Assembly: GCA_041319085.1 (NCBI GenBank)
Contig: CP101033.1
Location: 2,692,501-2,756,500 of the forward strand
DNA length: 64,000 bases
Direction of reading: 5' to 3'
Source: Aeromonas veronii
Lineage (GTDB): Bacteria > Pseudomonadota > Gammaproteobacteria > Enterobacterales > Aeromonadaceae
In this document: piece after piece, positions 9,806 through 19,000 of the stretch
Position numbering within the stretch: position 1 is the first letter of the stretch
Layout: every line of letters starts with the position of its first letter
Position numbers and translations under genes: made by a program
The notes under the pieces: generated by a model
Told to the model about the DNA's origin: nothing
Databases searched by the model: none
The model's input: only the letters and a program-made list of their open reading frames with translations

Positions 9806-9938
9806 CCAAAAAACGGCTATTCAGATCACGCCTGCCAAGATACGTCTGCAAATGGCATAAAAAGTGCTTTAGAATTCTATAGATACCAATCTTCATCATG
9901 GGGTAATCCCCCCATTTTTAGGATTACCGCTGTAAAAA

Positions 9939-10110
9939 CTCTACCAGCAGGCCTATCCCCCTGGGAGCGGCATGCGGCCATCCAGACCGAGGTCCAGCAA
10001 GAGGGACTGGTCTTCTTCTCCACCCCCTTTTATGTCACCGCCGTCGATTTCCTGGAAGATCTCAATGCCCCCTCTACATGATCGCCTCGTTCGAAATAAC
10101 CGACATTCCC
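9939..10110 (+). pseudogene. Fragment of a PseI/NeuB-type nonulosonic acid synthase
   Basis: Translation gives a piece of the synthase family's TIM barrel: YPPWERHAAIQTEVQQ, then EGLVFFSTPFYVTAVDFLED in one frame to a TGA at about 10079. Then IASFEITDIPV continues one frame over. The missing base lies near 10074-10080, where members normally read AYKIASFEI. These enzymes condense phosphoenolpyruvate with an amino sugar to make pseudaminic, legionaminic or sialic acid. Only about 55 codons remain, cut on the right by the end of the IS605-type element at about 10111. This is a remnant with no start or active-site completeness. Confidence 0.75.
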
Positions 10111-10290
10111 GTGACTGCTCCCCGCCGCAAGCGGCGAGGCTTCCCACTTCTTAGGCCGCGACCGTCAGATTGACGGATTTACGCTGGCCTCCATGGGCAG
10201 AAACGACGAGCCCCGCCGCTTTTAATTCCAATATTCCTTGCTGTCGAATGTTCATGGCCGCGTTGATGTCGCGGTCATGCTCTGCCCCAC
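10111..10290 (-). ncRNA. Predicted omega RNA (reRNA) of the TnpB element
   Basis: TnpB nucleases use a guide RNA transcribed from the 3' part of tnpB through the right end of the element, with the guide taken from the flanking DNA. Here that RNA would run leftwards through the tnpB 3' end and the GCCGC-AA-GCGGC hairpin. The guide would then be read from the bases just left of 10111, that is from the synthase fragment. The boundary is inferred from element structure, not from a covariance model. Confidence 0.35.
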
Positions 10291-11317
10291 ACGCTGGACA
10301 TACCCACTGTCGTTGATGAAGTGGCATCTCCGGCATCTTGTAGCCGCACTCACTACATGGTTTAGAGCTGGCGAACCACTGATCGAGTTTGATTAGGTGG
10401 CGGCCCGCCGCTTGGGCTTTGTACTCCAGCCTCATGATAAAACCATGCCAGCCAGCATCGCCAATGGCGCGGGCCAGCTTGTGGTTTTTCATCATATTGG
10501 TTGTTTTAAGCGTCTCCACGATGATCGCTTGGTTATCGTCAACTATCGTGCGAGAGAGTTTGTGCTGAAAATCAGCGCGAGCATTGGCTACCCGCTCGCA
10601 CAGGGCGGCCAGCTGTAATTTGGCCTTACTACGATTGGCACTGCCTTTTTTCTTGCGAGACAGTGCTTTTTGCTTTCGCCGCAGATTGCGACTTGCATTA
10701 ATAAGGTGGCGCGGGTTGGCCATCTTTTTGCCACTCGACGCAATGAGGTAGTGGGACAGCCCCATATCATAGCCTGTCACCTCTGTGATGAGGGAGGGCT
10801 TGGCGGGAGCCTCACGGCCATCATCGCAAAGGATGGAGGCATAGTATTTCCCTGTCGGGCCACGGCTGACCGTGATGCTGGAGACCACGCCGATAATATC
10901 TCGGTGAATGACAGCTCGGATGGGCGTCATCTTCGGTAACAGGATGGCATCGGTCAGCACTTTGCCATTGGGGTGATAACTGGATTGCCTGCCTCTCTTG
11001 CTCTTGAAGGTGGGCATCCTGGCCTTGAGCTTGGGGTTGAAAAAATTGGCGAATGCCTTATCCAGGTTGATCACCGCCTGCTGTAAGGCTTGTGAATCGT
11101 ACTCTTTCAGCCAGCTGTATTTGCGCGATTTTTTTGCCACAGCGAGCAGGGGTTTCAAGTCGCGTTTGGGTTTCAGTGAAACCCCGTGGCGCTGGAACAT
11201 GTGCCGCTGAATATGAAGGGCTTTGTTGTACGCGAACCGCACCGCGCCGAACTGGGCATTGAGGAATGCCGCTTGTTCGTCGGTGGGGTAAATGCGTACT
11301 TTTGTGGCTCTTTTCAT
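10151..11317 (-). CDS. tnpB: TnpB-type RNA-guided endonuclease (IS605 OrfB family)
   Basis: A 388-residue protein that appears intact. The N-terminal MKRATKVRIYPTDEQAAFLN and the FGAVRFAYNKAL motif are typical of the helix-turn-helix region. The RuvC-like catalytic acids are visible: D in TGYDMGLSHY, E in AIIVETLKTTNM and D in HDRDINAAMNI. A zinc ribbon (CSECG then CPACG) lies between the last two. The frame is open to 11443, but ATG 11317 begins the conserved domain and leaves the left-end sequence untranslated. TnpB is not a transposase itself; it cuts DNA matching its guide and helps the element persist. Confidence 0.93.
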   Translation of the reverse strand: MKRATKVRIYPTDEQAAFLNAQFGAVRFAYNKALHIQRHMFQRHGVSLKPKRDLKPLLAVAKKSRKYSWLKEYDSQALQQAVINLDKAFANFFNPKLKARMPTFKSKRGRQSSYHPNGKVLTDAILLPKMTPIRAVIHRDIIGVVSSITVSRGPTGKYYASILCDDGREAPAKPSLITEVTGYDMGLSHYLIASSGKKMANPRHLINASRNLRRKQKALSRKKKGSANRSKAKLQLAALCERVANARADFQHKLSRTIVDDNQAIIVETLKTTNMMKNHKLARAIGDAGWHGFIMRLEYKAQAAGRHLIKLDQWFASSKPCSECGYKMPEMPLHQRQWVCPACGAEHDRDINAAMNIRQQGILELKAAGLVVSAHGGQRKSVNLTVAA

Positions 11318-11504
11318 GATTAAAAACACAGGCTGTATATAAGCACAGTTATAGCGTGTGCCAGTGAAATCAACAACCGCTGCGGACGTGCGGCAGGCGC
11401 GACTATCGAGACACTGAAGACATAGGCGGGCTCGCAAACGCATCAGATTAGCTCCCCTTATATCCCCGCCCGATTGGGCTAGGGTTTACGGGGCATCTGC
11501 TAAT

Positions 11505-11874
11505 CGAATACACGGCCAGCAAGGGCAAACCAATGATCTTTTGCCTCTATTTGTGCGACCCACAGGAGCTGTTCAAGATTGCCGCTGGCAGTGATGCCCT
11601 GCTGGCAGACCGGGGACTCATGACCATACTGGATTTTAATCCTCCGGCAGGCCACTATCGCAACGATTATCAGCATCACGCCAATCTCTTCAGCTACAAG
11701 ATGAATTACGGAGAATTATTTGGCTGGCACCCAGGCTACCATCGTCTGTTCGAACACGTGCAGCATCACGATGGCGGTACCGAGCTCGAGCCGGATGCCC
11801 TGATCTCGGTGCAGATCTTGCGAAAAGATGTGCGGCTACTCGCGGCGCAAAACCCCTACACAAGGTCACGGTAG
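11505..11874 (+). pseudogene. C-terminal remnant of a SAM-dependent methyltransferase
   Basis: The frame reads LLIEYTASKGKPMIFCLYLC, then DPQELFKIAAGSDALL, DFNPPAGHYRNDYQHHANLF, SYKMNYGELFGWHPGY and ends LISVQILRKDVRLLAAQNPY. This resembles the C-terminal half of class I methyltransferases found in polysaccharide and flagellin-glycan clusters. The N-terminal SAM-binding half is missing: the frame runs back into the left end of the IS605-type element. An ATG at 11533 allows a 113-residue product, but it would lack the cofactor site. The pathway assignment is inference. Confidence 0.6.
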
Positions 11875-12012
11875 GAATAGCGGTTACCCGCCCGGCCACC
11901 AAGGTCAGCGGCAGGAGCGTCATCGGCCGCACCGCAAGCACAGTGACGATGGATATAACGCGCAGAGGGATGACCAGCACAATGGCGGCAACCGGTTTTC
12001 GCCAGCGTCTGA
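11875..12012. other. Unassigned spacer before ppx
   Basis: About 140 bp after the methyltransferase remnant and beyond the ppx stop. The - strand has an open hydrophobic stretch (about 35 residues) that may be another gene scrap. I recognise nothing further. Confidence 0.3.
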
Positions 12013-13527
12013 TTACGCTTCGCGGATCAGACCCACGGCCCTGAGCTGGAACAGCAGAGGCCAGCCCTGCTCGTTGCAGTAACGCTGCTCTTTTTCGAGG
12101 TTTTGCAGCAGCAGTCGGTTCTCCTCACACCAACTGGCGGGCAGGTTGACCACCAGTTGATCGCCGGCGGCCTGCACGTTCCACTCCGGCAGCAAGTTAT
12201 CCTGCCGCTTGTGGTGGGCGGCGACCGCGAGGCGCAGAATGCGGATGCAGCGCAGCACCGTCTGTTCGTCGTGGTTGGGCAGGGGCGGCAGCTCTGAGAG
12301 CTTGAGCCCCTTGCGCTGAAAGCGCACCAGCGCCGCCAGCAGCGCCTGATCGTCCTGGTTAAAGCCGGGCAAGTCGGTGTGTTGCAGAATATAGGCGGAG
12401 TGACGGTGAATGCCGCTGTAGTTGATGGCAAGGCCAATTTCGTGCAGCCGCGCCGCCCAACCAAGGATGGCGCGATAGGGCTCTATCTCCATCTGCCAGG
12501 GCTCTTGCAAGGCATCAAACAGCGTCAGCACGCTCTGCTCCACCCGGGCGGCTTGTTTGCGGTCCATCCGGTAGTGGGTACCCAAGGCCTGCGCGGTACG
12601 CTCGCGAATATCATGGTGCTGCAAGCGCTCCTCGAACTCGTAGAGCAGCCCTTCGCGCAGCGCGCCATCGGAGTAGTCGAGCCGCTCGATGGGCAGCGAG
12701 GTAAACAGCCCGAGCAGGATGGCGACCGCAGCGGCAAACACCTCCTGACGCTCCTCGGTGAGCCCGGCCAGCTTGAGGTTGTCGACTCGCTTGCGCTCGA
12801 TCATCACAGCCTTGAGCCGCTCCAGCCCCTCCAGCGTAATGCTGCCATCGGTCCAGCCCTCGCCCTGCAATACATCACGCACGGTACGAATGGAGCCTGA
12901 GCTGCCAAGGCAGCTCTGCCAGCCCAGTTTGCGGTACTGGTTGATAATGGGGGCGAGCTGGTGCTGCGCCTCCAGCACCGCATTACTGAAGTTTTTCTCG
13001 CTCAGCTTGCCGCTGGCAAAGAAGCTCTGGGTGAAGCTGACGCAGCCCATCTTGCGGCTGGTGAGGGCCTTGTGTTCAAACCCCTCGCCGATAATGAGCT
13101 CGGTGCTGCCGCCACCGATGTCGATCACCAGTACCTGACCTTCGATATGCTGGGTATGGGCAACGCCCTGATAGATGAGGCGTGCTTCTTCCTGCCCGCT
13201 GATGATCTCGATGGGGTGGTTGAGCACCTTGGCCGCTTCGCTCACGAACTCGCGGGCGTTGCTGGCGCGGCGCAGGGTATAGGTACCGGCAATGCGGATT
13301 TGATCCGGCTTGATATTGGTGAGGCGTTCGGCAAACAGCGACAGGCAGGCGAGGCCGCGTGCCATCGCCTCCGGGCTCATCCGCTTCTGCTCATCCATCC
13401 CCTCCGCCAGACGCACGCGCTCCTTGATGCGATCGATGATGCGAAAACGCCCTTCGCTCAGATGAGCGATAACCATGTGAAAACTGTTGGAGCCGAGATC
13501 CACGGCGGCATAGAGACTATTGTCCAT
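12013..13527 (-). CDS. ppx: Exopolyphosphatase / guanosine pentaphosphate phosphohydrolase
   Basis: A 504-residue member of the ASKHA phosphatase family that releases phosphate from polyphosphate chain ends and can convert pppGpp to ppGpp. The N-terminal [15 protein letters not shown] is the first phosphate-binding loop and [16 protein letters not shown] the second; [10 protein letters not shown], seen here as [13 protein letters not shown], is the standard motif between them. The C-terminal HD-like region ([23 protein letters not shown]) is present as in E. coli Ppx. Its start overlaps the ppk stop by 11 bases, so the two are co-translated and share the upstream Pho-box promoter. Confidence 0.96.
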   Translation of the reverse strand: MDNSLYAAVDLGSNSFHMVIAHLSEGRFRIIDRIKERVRLAEGMDEQKRMSPEAMARGLACLSLFAERLTNIKPDQIRIAGTYTLRRASNAREFVSEAAKVLNHPIEIISGQEEARLIYQGVAHTQHIEGQVLVIDIGGGSTELIIGEGFEHKALTSRKMGCVSFTQSFFASGKLSEKNFSNAVLEAQHQLAPIINQYRKLGWQSCLGSSGSIRTVRDVLQGEGWTDGSITLEGLERLKAVMIERKRVDNLKLAGLTEERQEVFAAAVAILLGLFTSLPIERLDYSDGALREGLLYEFEERLQHHDIRERTAQALGTHYRMDRKQAARVEQSVLTLFDALQEPWQMEIEPYRAILGWAARLHEIGLAINYSGIHRHSAYILQHTDLPGFNQDDQALLAALVRFQRKGLKLSELPPLPNHDEQTVLRCIRILRLAVAAHHKRQDNLLPEWNVQAAGDQLVVNLPASWCEENRLLLQNLEKEQRYCNEQGWPLLFQLRAVGLIREA

Positions 13528-15586
13528 TGTTTGACTCGATACGTTTGAGATAGTCGTAAATTGCCACCTGAGAGCGAATTTTGCGGCGGTTGCCCCGCTT
13601 CACATACGCGTTCTGCTGGTCGGCATCGATCACCCGCGCCTTGCAGGTATCACTCAGTTGTAGCTCGAGAATGTCCATGATGCGCTGCTTGAGGCGCTCA
13701 TCATAAATGGGCGTGCCCACTTCGATCCGGCCGTCGATATTGCGGCTCATCCAGTCGGCGCTGGAGATATAGAGCTGGGGGTTGCCCTTGTTGTGGAACA
13801 CCATCACCCGCGGGTGCTCGAGGAAGCGGTCGATGATGCTGATCACCTTGATGTTGTCACTGAGGCCCGGCACGCCCGGGCGCAGAGCGCACATGCCACG
13901 GATGATCATCTGGACTGGTACCCCCGCCTGCCCGGCGGCATAGAGCCGGTTGATGAGATCCTTGTCCACCAGATTGTTGATCTTGAGGATGATGCCGCTC
14001 GGCTGGCCCGCCTTGGCGTTGGCGAGCTCGTTGTCGATGAGACGATAGAGCTGACGGCGGCTGTTGATGGGGGAGACCAGCAGGTGGTTGAACTTGTAGC
14101 GCCGATACGGATATTCGATATATTCGAACACCCCCTCCACTTCGGCGGTGATATCCGGATTGCGGGTCAACAGCGAGAAGTCGGTGTAGATCTTGGCGGT
14201 CTTTTCGTTGAAGTTGCCGGTGCCGATATGGGCATAGCGCACCGCCTCGCCATTTTCGTGGCGGGTGATGAGGCAGAGCTTGGAGTGGATCTTGAGGCTT
14301 GGCACCCCGAACACCACCTTGACCCCGGCATCGGTCAGAATATTGGCCCAGTCGATGTTGGCCGCCTCGTCGAAACGGGCGCGCAGCTCGACCACCACGG
14401 TCACCTTCTTGCCGTTGTTGGCGGCATCGATCAGGGAGTGGATGATCCGCGACTTCTTGGCGACCCGGTAGATGTTGATGCGAATGGCGCTGACCGCCGG
14501 ATCGAACGCCGCCTGGCGCACCAGCTCGGTGAAGTGGTGGAACTTGTGGTACGGGTAGTAAAGCAGGATATCCTGTTTGCTGATCGCATCGAAGGCATTG
14601 ACGAAGCCGTCAAAATCATGGCAATCGAGTGCCGGCAGCTTGGGGTTTTCCAGATAGTCGCGGCCTACGTTGGGGAAGCCAATGAAATCCTTGAAGTTGT
14701 GGTAGCGACCACCCGGCATGATGGCGTCGTAGGAGCTGATCTGCAGCTTGAGCTTGAGGAAGCTTATCATGGCCGCCGGCATCTCCCGCTCGTAGACGAA
14801 GCGCACCGGCATGGCGGTAAGGCGCTGTTTCAAGCCGTCACTCATCTTGTCCAGCAGACTGAGATCCAGCTGGTCGGAGAGCCCGTATTCAGCATCCCGG
14901 GTCAGCTTCACCGCGTAGGCGGCAATCTCGTCGTAGTCGAAGAAGCCCTTGAAGATCTCGTCGAGACAGAAGCGGATAACGTTATCCAGAATGATGATCT
15001 GCTTCTTGCGGCGGGTTCCCTCCGGTGGCAGTTGGAAGAAGCGGGGCAGGTCATCGGTCGGCACTTCCACCAGGGCGTACTGGATCACCTGACCGTTCTT
15101 CTTCATCTCGACGGCCAGGTAGGTGTACTCATCCTTGAGGAACTTGACCGGATTGACCTCCTTGTTGAGCAGGATCGGGATGATGTGGCGCAGCACCTTC
15201 TCCTTGAAGAAGACCCGCAACCACTTCTGAATGGCATCGGAGAGCTGGTTCTCGTTGACCAGGAAGATGTTGTGGCGGGCCAGCGCAATCAACAACTCCT
15301 TGTAGGTGTTGTCGAACGCCTCACCGAGCGCCATCACCTTCTGCTGGATGGCGCGCAGCAGCACCTTGGCTTCATCGTCGCCGCCATGTACTTCGTTGAT
15401 CAGAATGCGGCGCTTGACGTCCGACACTCGCACCTTGAAAAACTCATCCTGGTTGGAGGAGAAGATCCCCAGAAAACGGACCCGCTCGATGAGGGGCACC
15501 GTCTTGTCCATTGCCTCTTGCAACACCCGTTCATTGAATGAGAGCCAGCTCAGCTCTTTCTCTTCATACAGCTTGTCGGTGCTCAT
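13517..15586 (-). CDS. ppk: Polyphosphate kinase 1
   Basis: A 689-residue enzyme that polymerises the gamma phosphate of ATP into polyphosphate. The N-terminal [17 protein letters not shown] begins the N domain. The C-terminal half carries the phospholipase-D-like active site: [20 protein letters not shown] contains the autophosphorylated histidine and [15 protein letters not shown] the later conserved block. Length matches E. coli Ppk (688). It is the first gene of the ppk-ppx operon. A Pho box lies about 50 bp upstream. Confidence 0.97.
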   Translation of the reverse strand: MSTDKLYEEKELSWLSFNERVLQEAMDKTVPLIERVRFLGIFSSNQDEFFKVRVSDVKRRILINEVHGGDDEAKVLLRAIQQKVMALGEAFDNTYKELLIALARHNIFLVNENQLSDAIQKWLRVFFKEKVLRHIIPILLNKEVNPVKFLKDEYTYLAVEMKKNGQVIQYALVEVPTDDLPRFFQLPPEGTRRKKQIIILDNVIRFCLDEIFKGFFDYDEIAAYAVKLTRDAEYGLSDQLDLSLLDKMSDGLKQRLTAMPVRFVYEREMPAAMISFLKLKLQISSYDAIMPGGRYHNFKDFIGFPNVGRDYLENPKLPALDCHDFDGFVNAFDAISKQDILLYYPYHKFHHFTELVRQAAFDPAVSAIRINIYRVAKKSRIIHSLIDAANNGKKVTVVVELRARFDEAANIDWANILTDAGVKVVFGVPSLKIHSKLCLITRHENGEAVRYAHIGTGNFNEKTAKIYTDFSLLTRNPDITAEVEGVFEYIEYPYRRYKFNHLLVSPINSRRQLYRLIDNELANAKAGQPSGIILKINNLVDKDLINRLYAAGQAGVPVQMIIRGMCALRPGVPGLSDNIKVISIIDRFLEHPRVMVFHNKGNPQLYISSADWMSRNIDGRIEVGTPIYDERLKQRIMDILELQLSDTCKARVIDADQQNAYVKRGNRRKIRSQVAIYDYLKRIESNNGQ

Positions 15587-15637
15587 GTTGTGCCTCTGTT
15601 TCTGGTCGCGTCTGCGCGGCAGTTATGGCGTTAATAT

Positions 15638-15655
15638 ATGACAAATAAATGACAA
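15638..15655 (-). promoter_or_regulatory. Pho box (PhoB site) upstream of ppk
   Basis: On the - strand the sequence reads TTGTCAT-TTAT-TTGTCAT, two identical 7-bp half-sites with a 4-bp spacer, the spacing of the PhoB consensus (CTGTCAT repeats). It is 52 bp before the ppk start and immediately beyond the gcvR stop codon. An ATAAC-like -10 follows about 11 bp later, as in PhoB-activated promoters where the box replaces the -35. Confidence 0.78.
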
Positions 15656-15660
15656 GATTG

Positions 15661-16176
15661 TTACTGCTCGCTGAACGCCTCGTCGATGTCGACCACCAGA
15701 TCGTCGGAGAGGGATTCCAAGGCGGTGATCAGTGCGCCCATCTCCAGCCCGTCAGGCAGGGCAACCAGCGCATGGGCATAGAAGAGCGGAGCGCCGGAGT
15801 GGGGGGCCGGTTCACAGCCGGTGGTGAGATCGGCCACATTGATCTCGAGCTGACGCAGGATGCTGGCCACTTCGTGGACGATGCCAGGGCGGTCGTTGCC
15901 GGTCACCGTCATCATCACTTGATGGGCCGGTTCGGCAGTGGGTGTGCCTTCGGCAAAGCTGATGCTCAGACCCGGCAGCAGGGCCAGCGCTTCGCACAGG
16001 CTGCGATAGTGCTCATCGGGCACGGAGACATGGAGGATACCGGCAAACTGGCCCGCCAGTTCGCTCATGGCACTGCCTAGCCAGTTGCCCTGCTCGCGGC
16101 TGATGACGGCCGCCAGGCTTTCGACGATCCCGGGTTTGTCTGCACCGATCACGGTGACCACCAATTGCTTTTGCAT
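15661..16176 (-). CDS. gcvR: GcvR-type ACT domain regulator
   Basis: A 171-residue protein with two ACT domains in tandem: LVVTVIGADKPGIVESLAAV near the N-terminus and VMMTVTGNDRPGIVHEVASI at about residue 90. In E. coli, GcvR binds GcvA and represses the glycine cleavage operon when glycine is low. The start at 16176 is chosen because AAGGAGAG precedes it; the frame extends to 16209 without a site. No GcvA partner is in the window. The assignment to GcvR rather than another double-ACT protein rests on length and domain layout. Confidence 0.8.
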   Translation of the reverse strand: MQKQLVVTVIGADKPGIVESLAAVISREQGNWLGSAMSELAGQFAGILHVSVPDEHYRSLCEALALLPGLSISFAEGTPTAEPAHQVMMTVTGNDRPGIVHEVASILRQLEINVADLTTGCEPAPHSGAPLFYAHALVALPDGLEMGALITALESLSDDLVVDIDEAFSEQ

Positions 16177-16373
16177 CCTGCTCTCCTTGAAATTGGAACT
16201 CTGACTCAATCCTCATTGTGCCTGCTGTAGCTGGTCATATGAACCCCCGCTTGTCGGCAAATAGATAAAAAGACGGGACTTTTACACTTTCCATACGCTT
16301 GCCCGCTGCCTTGCTCCCTGGCGGCTGTGGTAAAGTGATTCCCCTTTCGTGTTGTGAACTGGATCGTGCTCTC

Positions 16374-17327
16374 ATGAATACCCTTGTCGTATCGGGATTG
16401 CTGTTGCTGGCGCTGCTTGTGCTGGCGATGTTCTGGAGCAGGGGCAGACAGCAAAAGCACCTGCCCTATGATCTGCAGGAGACCCTGTTCACTCCCGCCG
16501 AGCGCTCCTTCCTCGGGGTGCTGGATCTGGCAGTGGGTGACAAGGCCAGGGTCTTTGCCAAGGTACGGGTGGCCGATGTGCTGACCCCGCAATCGGGTAT
16601 GGGCAAAAGCAGATGGCAGCAGCACTTCAACAAGATCAGCGCCAAGCATTTCGACTATCTGCTTTGCCACCCTGCCGATCTCTCCTTTATCTGTGCCATC
16701 GAACTCGATGATAGCTCCCACCGTCACCAGAAGCGCAAGGCGCGGGATCTCTTTCTGAAAACCGCCTGCGACAGCGCCGGTCTGCCGTTGCTGCAGATCC
16801 CGGCCAGCGCCAGTTATCTGGTGGAAGAGCTGCGCGAACAGATCCTGCCATTGCTGGTCAAAACCAGTGAACCGCTGGCTGACGATCTGCCGCACGGGGC
16901 GCGCCGCGAACCCACCTTCAATCCCCTGCTGCTGGATGGCGTGGATGTCGGTGCCGGGATGCGTGGCCGCAATGCCCATGCCGAAGCCATCTCGCCTGTG
17001 CCATACCACGAGCCCGCCATCCAGGCCAAAGGGATGGTGGAGACGCCGCAGAGTGAGGGGGAGCTGGTCGATGGGCTGTTCGCCGATGTGGAGGATGATG
17101 AGGAGCACGAGGTGCACCACTGCCCCCGCTGCGATGCGCCGCTGGTGGAGCGGGAGGCGAAAAAGGCTCCCACGCCGGTCGACTCTTCCTGGCCTGCAGC
17201 CGTTTTCCCAAGTGTCGTTACGCAGCGCCGCACCACCATAACCGCCACTGAGCGAGTGATCGGCTCCATGGCACAGGGCCAAATAAAGAACCCCTCTTTG
17301 AAAAAGAGGGGTTCTTTAGCAATCTGA
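16374..17327 (+). CDS. DUF2726 domain protein with frameshifted C-terminal zinc ribbon
   Basis: An N-terminal membrane helix (TLVVSGLLLLALLVLAMFW) is followed by a DUF2726 domain (FTPAERSFLGVLDLAVGD to AGLPLLQIPA). This domain resembles nuclease-like folds, but its function is unknown. After residue 240 a zinc ribbon begins (CPRCDAPLVE). In the zero frame the second half of the ribbon is lost and translation runs through the terminator to 17327. If the ribosome slips back one base at GCG-AAA-AAG (17157-17165), the product reads LFLACSRFPKCRYAAPHHH and stops at 17251, restoring a complete CxxC...C-x5-C topoisomerase-type ribbon. Either a base was lost from the A tract (17160-17164) or frameshifting is used. 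Confidence 0.8.
   Translation: MNTLVVSGLLLLALLVLAMFWSRGRQQKHLPYDLQETLFTPAERSFLGVLDLAVGDKARVFAKVRVADVLTPQSGMGKSRWQQHFNKISAKHFDYLLCHPADLSFICAIELDDSSHRHQKRKARDLFLKTACDSAGLPLLQIPASASYLVEELREQILPLLVKTSEPLADDLPHGARREPTFNPLLLDGVDVGAGMRGRNAHAEAISPVPYHEPAIQAKGMVETPQSEGELVDGLFADVEDDEEHEVHHCPRCDAPLVEREAKKAPTPVDSSWPAAVFPSVVTQRRTTITATERVIGSMAQGQIKNPSLKKRGSLAI
17283..17317. terminator. Bidirectional terminator between the DUF2726 gene and mgtE
   Basis: A 15-bp perfect stem, AAAGAACCCCTCTTT with its complement, surrounds a 3-nt loop. The convergent genes on both sides end within 80 bp. Confidence 0.88.
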
Positions 17328-17365
17328 GACAGTCGATGACTGCCTTTTGCATCTCAATCTCCCGG

Positions 17366-18709
17366 TTACTGCAACTCAGGCAGCAACCACTTGGCCATCT
17401 CGAAGTAGATGATAAGGCCAGTGCCATCCACCAGCGTTGCGATGAACGGCGCGGATACCACCGCCGGGTCGATGCGCAAACGACGCAGCACCATGGGAGT
17501 AATGGACGCGACCGTGGCACTCCAGAGCACGATGGCGATGATGGTAAAGGTCACTACCATGCCAATCTGGGGACCGACGCCGAGACTCCATGCCCGTACC
17601 CAGGCCGCCATGGCAATGGCCCCCGAAATGAGCAAACCGGTGGAGAGCTCCTTTTTCAGCACGGTACCGAGGTTGTGCAGACTCACCTCCCCGACCGCCA
17701 TGGCACGTACTATGGTGGTGGTGATCTGGGTGCCGCTGTTACCCCCAGTGCCGATTAGCAGAGGGATAAAGAACGCCAGCGCGATAGCCGCTTCCAGCTG
17801 CTCCTCAAAGGCCCGCAGCACCGTGCCGGTGTAAGCTTCCGCCACAAACAGGATAAGCAGCCAGCCCACCCGCTTGCGCCACAGCTGCCAGGGGGTCGCC
17901 TGCAGGTAGGGGGTATCGAGCGGCGATGCCCCCCCCTGCATCTCGGCATCCTCGGTGGATTCGAGCTCCAGAATATCCGCCGCATCATCGACGTGGAAAA
18001 TACCGACCAGTCGCCCCTGATCCTCGACCGGCAGGACCGAGAGATCGCGGTCGATCAGCTGGCGTGCTGCCAGCTCCTGATCCGCCCGGGCGTTAATCCA
18101 CACCGTCTCCCGATCCATCAGGCTTGCGACACGGGCCAGCGGGTCGGCGATCAGCAAGGTCTTGAGAGAGAGGCTCCCTTGCAGACGGCCATCCCCGTTG
18201 ACCACATAGATGTGGCGAAACAGCTGGGCATTGTCCCAGGCATCGTGGATCAGCTGTTTGGCGTGACCGACCGTGTCTTCCTCCCGCACCGCCAGATACT
18301 CGTGGCGCATGTTGGCCCCCACCGACTCGGTGGGCCAATCCAGCAGGGAGTAATACATGGCCTGAACCTGGGTCGGGAAACGGGCCAGCAACATGGTGCG
18401 ATCCTGCCGACTCAGTTTGCGCAGGATGGCGACCATCTCGCGACGGGGGATGGCCTCCTGCAACACGCTGACGATGCTGCCATGCAGCCGCTGCAACAGG
18501 CGCCCGGCACTCTCGGCAGAGAGTGAGCCGAGCAGTTCGGCACCTTGTGGTATTGGCAGAGTATCAAAGATACAGTTGAGCTCTTCCGGACGCAGGGTCA
18601 GCAGTTGATCGGCGCGCTGAACCGGATCCAGATTATGTTCCAGCCAGCCCTGCAGGGCGGCCAGATCGAGCAGTTGGTGACGGTTCAGAATGGTATGTGT
18701 TTTCTTCAT
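17366..18709 (-). CDS. mgtE: Magnesium transporter MgtE
   Basis: A 447-residue channel for Mg2+. The layout is standard: a soluble N domain with helical repeats (PEELNCIFDTLP, LLQRLHGSIVSVL), two CBS domains (YLAVREEDTVGHAK and VWINARADQELAARQL), then five transmembrane helices at the C-terminus. The IPLLIGTGGNSGTQ motif forms the pore entrance and VDGTGLIIYFE closes the protein. Start 18709 follows a GAGGA site; 18724 is an in-frame alternative. About 160 nt upstream lies an M-box riboswitch, so expression should fall when cytosolic Mg2+ is high. Confidence 0.96.
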   Translation of the reverse strand: MKKTHTILNRHQLLDLAALQGWLEHNLDPVQRADQLLTLRPEELNCIFDTLPIPQGAELLGSLSAESAGRLLQRLHGSIVSVLQEAIPRREMVAILRKLSRQDRTMLLARFPTQVQAMYYSLLDWPTESVGANMRHEYLAVREEDTVGHAKQLIHDAWDNAQLFRHIYVVNGDGRLQGSLSLKTLLIADPLARVASLMDRETVWINARADQELAARQLIDRDLSVLPVEDQGRLVGIFHVDDAADILELESTEDAEMQGGASPLDTPYLQATPWQLWRKRVGWLLILFVAEAYTGTVLRAFEEQLEAAIALAFFIPLLIGTGGNSGTQITTTIVRAMAVGEVSLHNLGTVLKKELSTGLLISGAIAMAAWVRAWSLGVGPQIGMVVTFTIIAIVLWSATVASITPMVLRRLRIDPAVVSAPFIATLVDGTGLIIYFEMAKWLLPELQ

Positions 18710-18870
18710 CACAGATATCCTCATGTGATTTCAGGCGAGCCTGAATGCCTCCGGAAATAGCCGGATGCAACGACAAGAAAACAGCAATTTGATTGACGAG
18801 TAATAGGCAGGAAATGACGCCGTTCGGCGTGTCACCATCCCCACGTACCAGCTTTAGCACTGTATAACGT

Positions 18871-19000
18871 ATCCGGCATGCCGGAAGCCACTTGGGTTTA
18901 CACCTTAATCCGATGAAAACTGTCCTGATCTTGGGCGTCTCTGGACGTCGTGAGATCAGTGGCCTGTGTTTATACAGGAGCCTCGCCTAACGAGATGCTG
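18871..19000 (-). promoter_or_regulatory. M-box (ykoK) magnesium riboswitch upstream of mgtE
   Basis: Read on the - strand the leader contains the M-box signatures in order: CGTTAGGCGAGGCTCCTGTA, ACACAGGCCACTG, ACGTCCAGAGACGCCCAAG, CAGGACAG and GGATTAAGGTGTAAACCCAA. These match the conserved loops of the family that senses Mg2+. A perfect CCGGCATGCCGG palindrome follows the aptamer and a second hairpin (CGCCGAACGGCG) lies at 18810-18825. Neither has a clear T tract, so control may be at translation or through Rho. The match is by eye to known consensus blocks. Confidence 0.9.

Larger units (their letters stand above)
10111..11497 (-). mobile_element. tnpB-only IS605/IS1341-type element
   Basis: The element is oriented on the - strand. 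Its right end (near 10111-10145) carries a hairpin, CCCCGCCGC-AA-GCGGCGAGG, next to the tnpB stop. Its left end (11384-11497) carries a 114-bp segment with a GCCCGATTGGGC hairpin close to the tip. No tnpA (Y1 transposase) is present, so it can move only with help in trans. It lies between fragments of two glycan-biosynthesis genes. The left-end segment recurs at 39207-39321 in a short derivative. Exact tips are uncertain by a few bases. Confidence 0.8.
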
